DNA from: Melitaea cinxia | Taxonomy: Eukaryota > Arthropoda > Insecta > Lepidoptera > Nymphalidae | DNA length: 64,000 nucleotides | NCBI RefSeq assembly: GCF_905220565.1 | Contig: NC_059398.1 | Location: 14,963,210 to 15,027,209, forward strand | Direction: 5' to 3' | Part shown: positions 28,201 to 39,700 of the stretch, in pieces | Layout: each line of letters begins with the position of its first letter | Position numbering within the stretch: the first letter of the stretch is position 1 | Program-made: the position numbers and the translations under genes | Notes under the pieces: model-generated | Told to the model about the DNA's origin: nothing | What the model saw: the letters and a program-made list of their open reading frames with translations, nothing else | Databases searched by the model: none

Positions 28201-28774
28201 TGCTACAGTATTCAACTACTTGAGTGTCCCACATTGCAACAATGCCGTGCTTATCATCTGCTTAAGGGATTGTACAGCAATGAGGCACTCAACCAATTTC
28301 AGGATTTCGGATAGCTGGATTAAAATAATTGCCTTTTTGTAAGTAGATTATTAAAAAGTTGCTTTATTCCCTTAAAGGCGATTTTCAAGCCAAGTGGGTT
28401 AAGTTTGTATGATGATATTTAAAATTATTTCTTTTTTTTATAATTTTATTTCTGCTTGCAATATTTCATAATTTATATTAATCTAAAAACATGTTTCAAT
28501 CTAGTTCATTAAGATGAATAAAATAAGCTTATAATAAAAAAAAAAAAAAAAAAAACTATTTAGTTTCAAAACCAAGCAATTTATATTATATGTATATTAA
28601 CTGTATGATACTTTAAATAGAGTAGTAGATTATAATTTAACTTGAACATAAGTTATCCCAGGTATGACGTCATTGCGGAATCTAATCCTAGGAGTAGTTC
28701 ACAAACTAATATCAAGAGCTGTGATATATTTACGAATGAATGTACTTTATATTTAAAGGACTAAGTTAAATAAA
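25213..28774. other. AT-rich non-coding stretch
   Basis: No supported gene. A GC-richer patch near 26030-26130 (gcggccgccgacgacg) has no long frame. A plus-strand 97-codon frame at 28049-28342 has no recognisable motif. Confidence 0.5.
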
Positions 28775-28975
28775 ATAAAATATACGCTTTACACCTAACG
28801 GCGCCCACTAGGATTATCTCCTGTATTGAGAGTCCGTAAACACACACAATACACAAGCACAAACGCCCAGACCACGGCAAACATCTGTATGGCCAATACA
28901 AATGTTTGCCATGTGCGGGGATCGAACCCGCAACCGCCAGCGTAACACCCACAAACCAGTGCTTTGACCGACAAT
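28775..28975 (-). mobile_element. tRNA-derived SINE
   Basis: On the minus strand a B-box-like gcgggttcgatccccgc follows a tRNA-like gtcaaagcactggtttgtgg, then a body with catttgtattggccatacag and an AT-rich tail. It lacks the splice or anticodon features of a real tRNA gene. Confidence 0.72.
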
Positions 28976-31800
28976 AAATATCAACTCTTCAACCGATTTT
29001 CTTCATGATTAGAAATCCTAGTAATTACATCTTCCAGAAGATAGGCCACAAAACGTCTCCTTTAGACTCATGTTAGCGAAGGAATGGTCATAAACGTTAT
29101 AGTTGGTGAAACAGGTAGTAATACGTGGAGGAATAAATATAGTATTTTTTTCCACAGCTGATGTCAGTCGATCGGTATTTTAATAGTTACCAAATATATA
29201 ATTTTTACAATATACATTTTAATAAATTTTCAATCTTTCGCATGAATGACTCTATCAAGCTATCAACGTTAAAAATTAATAGAAAAATATACTTGAGTGG
29301 CCGTGAAAATATAATAATTTCTCATAGCAATCTCCATACATTAAATCTGACGCTCGTTGCCTGCGGTTTTAATGGAATATGTATGAAGAATTCGTCCTTG
29401 GTGAAGTCTGATACATAACTCGTGCACTGTAAAACGCGTTCTACTTCATTGTTAGTTGTAAATTTACAAGGGCTTAGGGCGTATTTAGACATCGGTAGCC
29501 AGAAAGATTTAAAGATTTTTCCTTAATTTGCTATACGACTGCAAAACAGCTACAGATAACTGTAATGGAAATAAAAATAAACTGGTTTATAACGTGGCCT
29601 TTTTAAAGGTTATATTAAAAAATAGATAAAAAAAGTAAAATATTAAATTCAATTTATCGATAAATTGTTGATAAGGAGATGTGGTAAACAGTTATATTTA
29701 TATGCGCATAGATAAAATAATAAATTAACAAAATAATTAAGGAGTCGCGCTTTAAATGTTTTCACTTATTATTTTTAGATTTATATTAAAGCTTAGTACG
29801 ACTGCTGCCTGTGATTGTTATAATAAACTCGGGAGACTGAGAACTTTAAACATTATAAATACGCGTCGGATGCGGTTCTACGTAAAGTGACGCTCTAATA
29901 ATTTTTATACTAAATTAAAACAGTCAAGGCTAAAATTAATCTTTTCTATAAATACTCCTCTCAATCTAGATAGTGAAAACGAGCACTAAAAACTCTACCT
30001 CCATGGACGTTCCCATGGTCAAATGACGAAAACAGCGGTTTGTGAGAAACTAACTTAACCAATAGTATACAGTGTAAATAACAAAACGTAATTACAGCTT
30101 CCAACTTACGGTTATCATAAAACAGATCTTAATCATAGCGCATTCTTGATAGCTTAGCACTATTGCAGTAATACACATTTTAGCGTAAACATAAACTGAC
30201 ATAAGTATCAATTATTATTTAGAAACTAGCTGCCCGGACAGAGTTCGTTCTGTAAAATTTGACAGTAACTAAAATTTTTTTTTAATTATTTTTTTCTATT
30301 TTAGTGTTAAAAACCTTCCATGGGCCTTAAGCAGCATACAAAAAATAAATTAACCGAGTTGGTCGAGCCATTCTCGAGTTCTGCGTTTAGAAACATTCAT
30401 TTTTATTTATATAGATATAGATTAATAATAAACGTATCATACCAAAAGTCTCGCCACAGCAGATATACTGCTAAACTGGAAACTCGCCTTTTACGTATAT
30501 TTGAAAGCGCAAGTCAATTCTTTAGCAACCGATTAATACTTACTCATATACTTATATATAGTAAAATCTTAAAACAAAAGCATTCAAATTTCATTGAAAA
30601 CTACAAATAAACCGATGTATTACCTACATAAAGTAACAAAGCAAGTTCGCATTGATGACATGTAAATTTTGTAGCAAAGAAAGATATATTCAAAGTCTCG
30701 AGACCTCATATTAGTTACATGTGGTAGTATCCTTAGTTCTATTTTCGAAGCTTTAATATCACCTTCACCTTCTTAGTACAACGCTAGGCCATAAATAGTC
30801 ATGGCAAGCTGAGGCGAGACAAGGCAAGATGTAGGTGAGCTTCAGCTAGGGCTAGCAACTTTTAACAAAAATTTTATTTTGGATTGTGCTTTCTGAATTT
30901 TTTATAGTATTTAACTTAATACTATCAAGCAAATTTTTGAATACAATCACTGTCTCACTCACTTCAGCCTATCGCAGCCAATTGCTGGATATAGGCTTCC
31001 ACAAGTCAGTCAACAATCAGTTTCAAAAAAGTTTTCATTTAAATAACGAGACAAATCTTGATAAATAATCCTCTACGATAAACAAATATAGTTATTATTC
31101 AATATTAATTTACCACTGGACAGTATACTATGCATAGAGGTATAAACGGAACCTAACTACAAGGCAAAGCAATGTGTATTTTGACGACCTTAAAAAGGCG
31201 ATTGGCAACCCTCGATACAACCAGACTGCGTTTAAAATAGCTTAAAATAGAATTTAGTCATTCAATTGAATCCTCATTTAAATAATAATTTTACCATACA
31301 ATTTTCTTGTATAAGGTATTGCGACTGGCTTTATTGTTTACGATTCGATTAGTTCAAATTATTTTGTTTTAATATTTATTCCTTAACTTCAGAGAAGTAC
31401 TGTTTTAGAAAACAATTTAAAAAGTTTTCTATTAGCCTTTTTCAAAGGCGACCAAAAACCTAAATATGAAACTGATATTGATATTCTATCTTATAATAAT
31501 TTATATTATTTATAAATAATACATTATTTGTACCTAATTTTATTCATACAAGAATTTTTTTATGAATGAAGTTGCATCTACGTGAAATCAAGGCCTTTCA
31601 CCGTTTAACGTGAACACGAAAAAAGAACAGAGTTGCGACAAATCTTAGTACACATTTAATTTTAATTATCACATCGGGAACGCTTTCCTGTAATTAAGCA
31701 TTATAAATTCGATAAAAACAGGTCAACGGAACAAAGTCCGGCCTGATACGACACAAACAATGCATAATCCTGCGCATAAACCTGTATATAATAGTTATAT
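28976..31800. other. AT-rich non-coding stretch
   Basis: No supported gene. A decayed element end, actagctgcccggacagagt, occurs near 30226-30260. Plus-strand open frames at 29161-29418 and 30320-30610 have no recognisable domain. Confidence 0.5.
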
Positions 31801-31817
31801 AAATCATATGGTTTAAG

Positions 31818-31895
31818 GAACTATAAAAGTCGAAACACCGAATTCGTGCCGACAGTTAATCATAAGAGAAATAAAAGTTAACACTGAGGGAATGG
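31818..31895 (+). promoter_or_regulatory. TATA-plus-initiator core promoter candidate
   Basis: tataaaag at about 31822 is followed about 30 bases later by gacagttaatc, an arthropod-type initiator (CAGT). The first ATG at about 31892 opens only six codons before a stop, so any transcript would need splicing or be non-coding. Confidence 0.3.
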
Positions 31896-32094
31896 ACGCC
31901 GACTATATATAGAGCAAAATATTTAATGACCGTCCTAATGATTTGAGAAAATTATACACATTCTGCCATTCGGAAACCCTAACTTGAATAAAAAAATTAA
32001 CGGAACTTTGTAGTCATAACCGAGAATTTTAAATTTATCTCACTAATTTCTTTAGGTTTAAACAAAATTATAATTTTTTTTTTTTTTAATATAC

Positions 32095-32350
32095 ACCTAG
32101 GTCGTACCGTCGGTTGTTTCGTAGGTCGGTAAACAAGCGTACAGCTCACCAAATAGTAAGCGGTTGTCGTAGCTTATCGACGCTTGCAACCCCTACCCCT
32201 AATCTCTCCAGGAGCTCTGATCACCTTCCTCACCACAAGAATGCACTATTTGAAGTAGTATTATTTAGCTGTGACCTTCTGTAAGGTCGCGGTACTTCCC
32301 CAGTCCGGCTGCTCCAGATTTCTACAGAATATTTCCTGCTGTGCCCGGCC
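32095..32350 (-). mobile_element. Dispersed repeat (family R), long copy
   Basis: It shares ttctgtaaggtcgcggtact, agcgtacagctcacc and a cttgcaacccctacccc block, in reverse orientation, with 49790-50045. It is therefore a mobile repeat of at least 250 bp, and probably non-autonomous. Confidence 0.68.
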
Positions 32351-34806
32351 TTTGTCGGTTTTGTTGAAAAATATAATATATGGTGTTGACAACATTATAT
32401 TTTTTAGTATTCACGTATATATTTATTTTAATAAGCAAATATTTCGTCAGTCTACAAATAAATATATTATTATATAATTGAAACCTTGCATTCTTTATTA
32501 CATATTATGATGTCATAATAAAACAAATAATTATAATTCGTTCAAAGTCGAGGGCGTTATAAATAAAAAAATAAATAAATAAAAACATTCTTCTAGTATG
32601 AATATAACGTAGCTATTTATTTCTGAATTTACGTTTTATTTATTATGTGGTAAAATCATTAATATGTATCTAGTGTAACGACTTTGTTATGACAGACACT
32701 GTAAATAGCATTTTCGAATAGATTTAACAAAATTGAATGCAGCCTAAATATTAATATATCATTTATTTAGATATGCCGTTCTATTTATTGAGATATCGAT
32801 ACTGGAATCTAGATATAATTTTAATTGATTCATTACACCGTAAACGCCTGTCGTAGGAAATTTTATCAGTTACTGTAATATATTAATATTAAATTGAAAT
32901 GTTAAATAATTTAATCTAGTTTATAAATATGTAAGTTCAGTACTAGATTGTTATTTTATAGTAATAAACAACTTCCTAATGCAGTTTTTTAATCTTTTGA
33001 AGATTTGACAGTAGAATGGTCTGTTCCGTTGTAATAAATTGCGATCAAAGCAAAGCTTATTTCTGCGGTCGAAGGCCTAAGCGTCAGCGGACATTAAAGG
33101 TTTATCGTAGTTAAATTATTGAAAATAGAAAAAGATTATTTAATTGTCATTCAGTATTTATTACACATCTAAAATTTAACGAATTGCTTTAGTACCAACG
33201 GTAGCAATACAAACTTTGATATAACTTACAAGGATGTTTGTCAAAGTTAGGGCGTGTGTTTATATTCTGTGTGTTTTCAGAAAAGTACCCAAATATCATT
33301 ATAATTGTTGTAAATAATGATAGAGGGCTAACAGCACTAATTTTAGCTAGAAGTTCAATAAGTTTCATTTTATAAATGGATTTGACTAGATAATAAAAAT
33401 ATTGACAAAGTTGCACTTATGTTGAATCAAGACTTTTCACTTTGAAGGCGAATACGAAAAATAGTATTCAACAGAAGCAATTCCGCAATATACTCTTTTC
33501 ATACCACCTAATACAAGAGAATAAACGTCCTAGATTAATAATAACACATTAGAAACTAGACTTGTGTCAAAAGTCAATTGACATAAACCGTGCTTAGAAA
33601 TTCTTCTAACAACTAAGCTGTTATCTAAACACTAATAAACGTCTAGAAACGTTAGTTAGCTTTTAGTTCTCCGAATGCCTAAATCTAGCGCCGGAATGTC
33701 TTCCGTGAAAATGAATTTCATATTTACGTAAAATGATCTTTATAATGATCGGTGTAAGGCTAAGCTGAAGCTCTGTCGCTGTATCAAAGTCAAAATGACG
33801 TCAATTTATTGCATCGTGAAACATGCTGGACGTATTAGTAAAATAACTAATAGTTCTCAAAGGGAATTAACAACGTTTTCGTTCTTTGATCAATTGTTTC
33901 GGACCGCGGAAAGTTATTACGAGACTTAACCAAAACACAAGCATGTATCTGAATAATTATACTTACAAGTCGATTCAAATAATTATTTATATGTAAGTTC
34001 AGTGCTTGTAAATTTGATCTACATTAATGGTCGAAATGATAATTTATATCAAAAAATACAAACGCAACTTACCGATGGTTTTATAATAATATCTATATAA
34101 AATTATATAGATTAACCAAAAATTATAATTTCTAACGTAATAAGGATTTTTAAAAGCGAACTCGTAGATCGTGTCCTAAACATAAGTAAGAAACAAGTGA
34201 AAAACCCCTAGAAAGCGTTTTATTGCGTGATTTTTTTGTAAATACATTTAAATATAAAAATGTCATCACGGTCCCGTCCCACATGTTGTTATTATTTAAT
34301 AAATTATTTGCTGCTAAATCGTTCCTAAATGTTTTGTCGCGCCATCTTTTAATTTACAACATAAAGATGGAGGGACGACACCCATCTTACGTAAGTAAAC
34401 GATTTTATGTGTCGCCGTGTTGTGACATTTACTGTTTTACGAGAAAGGTCACATGCTCCCGAAATAATATAATTTCGAAATTTTATAGGCAATGTTTTCA
34501 TTGCTTTTTATATATTGATGACCGATTGAGAAAGATGTTAAGTAAAAAAATATACTTTTTTACAGAAATACTAATATACATACAATTTTTATATATCAAT
34601 CGTTCTATACGACTTAGGACGAAAATGAGTAGGGAAAAGATCTATCTGTTTGACGTAAGTTAATATTGTTACAAGATTTATTTGCAGCCTTTATTGTAAA
34701 CGTCTTGTAAATATCTCAAAGTTGGGCAAAATTGCTGTTTTTAAAGAAAAACTAGCTAATTATATTATAATGTCAACCCTTTTATATATATACCTATATA
34801 TTATAC

Positions 34807-34830
34807 GTCTGACTATATTGATAGTCAGAC
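34807..34830. repeat. 10-bp perfect hairpin with 4-nt loop
   Basis: gtctgactat, loop attg, atagtcagac. A tight symmetric hairpin in an AT-rich region. It is possibly a protein-binding palindrome and lacks a T-run typical of a terminator. Confidence 0.55.
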
Positions 34831-35317
34831 TTCCTTTATTAATTGTAATCAAATTGGTAAAATATTGATTTTTATTTAATATGGAATAGTTATCTATTAT
34901 ACATAATATCTATATAATATAATTACATTAAGATATTATGATATTACAATAATATGCAACTATAAACAATATAAGGAAGCGAATGTTTATAGGGAAAAAA
35001 TAAAAAATGAAAGGTAAATGCTTTACATCTGAACTTCACTGGATCTGTTTAGGGGCTGTTACGAACGATTTTACAGTTTACTTGATATACTTGTGTTGAT
35101 TGAAGAGGTATAAAATGTTAAATTAATCGGCAATACGTTATGTAATATGGAATGAAAATATTTGTTTAATAATTACTTCCTGGTGTAGTTTACGATTTTG
35201 TTTATTACTAGCAATTATATGCGGTTTCGCCCGCTTTGACATTTATGGTTAACGCTTCTCTTGAGTTGTACCTACAGCTATTACATCATCACGTATTTGA
35301 TTTTTATCGTTTTCAAA

Positions 35318-35403
35318 GTAGCGTACAACACAGAAAATAAAATTATTTTTGCCTCGTACGCTACTCAATGTACAGAGGTAATCGTATCGTGTTTGATACG
35401 ATT
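35318..35403. repeat. Pair of short inverted repeats
   Basis: gtagcgtac at 35318-35326 pairs with 35356-35364, and aatcgtatc at 35380-35388 pairs with 35395-35403. The second makes a tight hairpin with a 6-nt loop. Confidence 0.45.
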
Positions 35404-36669
35404 TCATTATCCTTGTATCTATACTAAATTACAAACCTGGGGTTGTTATTTTTTTTTCTTCTTTTTTTTAATACGTAAAAGTGTTTGATTATATGTATGC
35501 AAGAAGTAATAAATAAATAAATAAAAAATAAATAAAATAAATTCTTCGAAATTTATGGAAAGACGGTAAAACTAAGGAATTCGTTCTAATCTAAAAATTA
35601 ATCAAACAGAAAGACTATATTTACGTTTGTATAGACAGACAGTAATGTTAAAGTTATGTACAATATACGATGCAATTGTAAGACGGGGAACCAAAGTTCC
35701 ATATATTACTACCTAACTAATGCAAAAAATAATGGACACCCAAAAATAACTTTAATTACTGACTTATTATATCATAATCACACTAAAGACATCTGCCGCG
35801 TTCTACTGAAATGTCCGTTAGTAACTTAGCTTACGATGAGGCCAGGTGCTCGATACTTATGGAGCAGGAAATGTACAACTATTAGTACGATAAGAAGGAT
35901 AGCTATGGAATTCTTAATTACTTGATCAGTTTGACGATAAAAAGGGAATTCTGATGAATAATGTTCTCGTAACATATGGTTTTACTGTTTGATGTAAGGT
36001 TTAAATAACAAGGACTTACAAATAAAAAATGAAATAAATAAGTAGGTAAGGTAAAATGATAAACCGATTCAAAATGCATAAAATTTTTTTTACTTCATTG
36101 TATGTTTGGTTTTATTGTATTTTTGGATGTGTATATTATACCTATATTATATTAAAATATATTACGGAAAATTTCAAAGATTAAATATCGTTGAATTCAA
36201 AAAGTCATTAATATTTGCGATGAGTTTCAACGTAAAACTATTACGATAGTTTCAGTAGAAAACAATAACAGTAAAAATTCCATAAAAACAATATTCCATT
36301 AGGTCTAATGTTCAAAATATTTGCTCTACCGCCCCTATATAGAGTAACGTACGTAGAGTACGTTAAAAGCATTAATCGGTAGTCGACAAACAGTATCGTG
36401 TTAAATATCATTATATGAGTCAAGGATTTTAAGGATTGATTATTAAATATAAATCAAATTATTCAACATTAAAAACCGCTCGTAATAATTCAATACTTTC
36501 CCCTCCTATATTTTACCACATTTTTACTTCTTAAAAGACAAAAAATTTACAACATTTCGCAATTGAGATCTTCAAATATTTCAACTGTTGAAACAATTAC
36601 GATAACGTGTACTAAAACCAGTGCAATAACAATAAACACATTTTAAATTTTTAATTGTATACGACTTAC

Positions 36670-36753
36670 CTGAGTGGGATGATGCCTGTACAGGTAGAGT
36701 TTAGTGCCCTGTAGAACGGCCCATACTTGCTTCCATGATCTGTCGCTCGCCCG
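36670..36753 (-). CDS. RhoGAP19D: RhoGAP19D-like exon 13 (last visible): PH domain strands 2-3
   Basis: The acceptor attaatttttacag precedes 36753 and a perfect gtaagt donor follows 36670. The exon is 84 nt, 28 codons, phase 0 both ends. It reads RASDRSWKQVWAVLQGTKLY then LYRHHPTQ, the W(K)Q.(W/Y)(A/V)VL.G..LYLY strand pair typical of PH domains, which bind phosphoinositides or protein partners. The strong donor shows that coding continues toward lower coordinates, but I found no convincing continuation in 1-36669. Confidence 0.9.
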
Positions 36754-39700
36754 CTGTAAAAATTAATCCCGTAAGAAAATATTTTAAGATAAGGGATATA
36801 CAGACTTAGCTACATATATTTTGTATTAATAAAGAATACATTGTATATACATTATCACATTAAATTATTGTTTAATTGTATTCGTACGTAATGTAACTTC
36901 CAGTGGATTACAAGTAAACCTTCAAAATGTTCATGTACAAATCGAATAAAATAAACCTGAATGAATGAATAAAATGTACTATTATATTTTTTTTAACTGA
37001 CAGTCAAAATGACGAAAAATATCCCGCATTTTTTCTATCTGTAAACCTGCATATTCCCCATATTAAGATTAACCCTAGTAATGTTGTATTTTTTAACCAA
37101 ATTTTTCTTACCTTTCCATTACTGACAACCATTTTGATCTGCACGTTGCCTTGTACATCTGCTTCTAACGCTTCTGTGCTCTCAGCGGCCTCTTCACCTT
37201 TCTTCTCCGGGCTAAACATTTTCAACGATAGTGCGTTAGATTTAACAACAAAATCATAAAAGAGTTTACTAAAGTAACTTAAAAATGTAAGCGGCCCTAA
37301 TGTTGTATTTCGTATAAAAAAGCGAATCTTAAAAAGTAAATCTACAATTTCATAAGCGTTAAATATTTTACAAAAAATATTAAGAAGCTTTGGACAACTT
37401 TGTTGGTAGTATCGGATCGCGGTCACTTTTTAAAAAATGGATTCTAAGAATACAATTAATATTTGGCATAATTTTCAGCACTACTGCGTAAACAACTGGA
37501 CATAATCTATAAAGATTTTTAATTACCACGTCTTACCTTATAAATGCTACTTGCTGTACATTCTAATGAAAACATCTAAATAACCACATTTAACAAATCA
37601 TGCTTACATCTAAACAAATATCGTATTTGTAACGTCTTCTCATGCAATACAAAAATCATGCAACATAAAACAATAATTGTAATTTGTATTTTAAATATAC
37701 AAATAGTTTTAAAAGCTCACATTGTCCCATCAATTTTTTATGTAAAAAAAACGCAGCTCTTTAATGGTTTACCTTTTTGTTATAAATATGGCTTTGCGAT
37801 ACGAAAATGTTCATTTGCTTATTTTATTTGGATTCTATGATATTATTGGTGATGGCGATCTAGTGATGTGCACGACTATAATTTATACAAGTATTTCAAA
37901 CTTTAAAAATATTCTGCGGAACAGATAACAGTAGCGCCATCTATCATTCGAATGCTGTAAATAGCCACACATTGGTAAAGCGTCATCTATGGGCGAGTAG
38001 CGAAACCGCGACGTCATGCGACGTACCGAACGGGTAGAGTGGCGTAGGGGTCGAATATTCGCAGCAGTGGAGTTATGTCTTCAGTGAAACGTGGAGGGCG
38101 CCATTTTCGGTAAACACTGCGTTTTTTTACAAAAACACAGATACAAAAAAACCGATAACGGACTATCGATTGCTTGGTGTTTTAAAACGTGTTTAATTAC
38201 TACATAAAATGATTGTGGAATGAGGTTACTTTACCATTTTAATTTTAAAGTTTTGTTATAATAATTATTTATCTATCTACAACAAACAATGTGATTTAGG
38301 ATTCCACGATGAAAAAGAAATGAAGTGCTTTACAACTTGTCTGTATAAAACAAATTACGTTAAATGTTAATATAAATTCTTAATAGTTTTAATTATACTG
38401 AAAGTTAACTATAAAAGTGTCTACTAGATAGAGTTGTCGTGGTAATATATTTCACATATATCTGCTGTATAAAAGGTATGGAATAGTGACAAAATTTGTA
38501 ACTTTGGATGTTTTTGATACATGTATTTTAACATGGTCGTATTTTAGCATAACTAAAAAGTTTGGTATTATGCCAGTATTTAAACTATGTAAAATTCTAA
38601 GTTTACTACCAAACAATATCTATAAAACCAGTCTCCACTAACAGATTCATTCATTATGTAGCACAATTGAAGTATTTTTTATAATGCAATTGGTCTATAA
38701 CATGTTTGGCAGGTGTAAATAAAATTTTCAAGTATCTGTGCACAAAATTAAGATAATGGCAGTAAATACCCTCTGAGAGCGTGATGGTCTGCGTCGGGTT
38801 CGACGTCGCTGTCCAAATGTAGTCGATCGCCCCAAGTTGCTTTCAGATAAGAAACCCTGCGCATTGCACGTTCCTCTTCTGCTGATAAAAACAGATATTT
38901 CATTATAAACACGATTAAATTGCAAGAAATAAAAAATTTGTAATTTGCCAAAAAAAATTATGATAAAGATTTTCTTTTCTACTGACCTCCCAATTGTGCG
39001 TCTTTTTTCTGTCGTCTTGTCACCAAATCGTCAGCGAACCCTGTTGATGAATTAAATCGTTTAGGAGGTCATCTACATTGAAATACGTCTAGTTAATATA
39101 TTAAACATCGAGTATCACGAGCGGTTAGTTGGCATTAGTAGCACACGTAGAAGCACACACATCGCATTCCGTTAATAATGCTATCAGCGAAGAAGATAGG
39201 TTAGATCCACAGCGTTCACTCCCATTTTTACGTCTTCCTGATATTTTTGGGTAAAAGCCATGCAAGGTATCCCCGTTATCGCACGAATGCTACGAGTTCA
39301 GGTTAACTTTAGAACGAACAACACGATTTGGTCTGCGGCTACGTCGGAAGCGAGAGCTGGAGGCGGGACTAGGGCAAGTCGCAGTGTCACAAGTGTCACG
39401 GTGTCGACCTGAGTCGGCGGGCGTGGTGGGCGTGGTGGGCGTGGGCGTGGCCGAGGCCGACGTGGAGGCCGGGGGCGGCGCCAGGCTCAGCTGCGTGGGG
39501 CGGCGCGGGCCGTCGCCCGGCAGCGACACGCGGTTCATCGCCTCCATCTGTTCTCTGTTCAGCCCCATGCGTCTCTTCGAGTGACTGCCATCTTGGAGCG
39601 GAACATGCCATTAGCCTCCGCGTTACCGCTGCTTAGCGTTATAGCGACACTAATATACCGCCGGTCTCTAAGCGAGTTGCGATGCCAGAGCGATATTACT

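Larger units (their letters stand above)
32351..36669. other. AT-rich non-coding stretch (probably intron or 3' region of the RhoGAP gene)
   Basis: It follows the strong donor of the last visible RhoGAP exon, so at least its right part is intron. No continuation exon was found. A plus-strand frame of 146 codons (34223-34663) has AT-driven composition. Simple (AAAT)n runs lie at about 32566-32585 and 35507-35545. Confidence 0.5.

Noticed and set aside
28900..28972. Possible genuine tRNA gene (also 1741-1815, 10345-10400, 43110-43190)
   Set aside because: Only A- and B-box-like blocks are convincing. Stems are degenerate and each is followed by a SINE body.
34223..34663. 146-codon plus-strand open frame, the longest after the RhoGAP PDZ region
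   Set aside because: Composition is AT-driven (Ile, Leu, Phe, Tyr, Lys), with no domain, no promoter and no splice context.
37004..37426. 140-codon minus frame treated as a separate gene starting upstream of exon 12
   Set aside because: The part before 37211 is intron with AT-driven residues and the part after 37112 reads past a good donor; only 37112-37211 is coding.
38027..38078. Shorter version of RhoGAP exon 11 using the internal cactgaag acceptor
   Set aside because: It needs phase 1 from exon 10, but exon 10 ends in phase 2 (AGAGG|gtattt); the longer exon fits.
39384..39611. Alternative frames (Gly/Val-rich plus strand, Ala/His-rich minus strand) over exon 8
   Set aside because: Neither matches the phase of exon 7 nor shows family-like residues; the SHSKRRMGLNREQ frame does.
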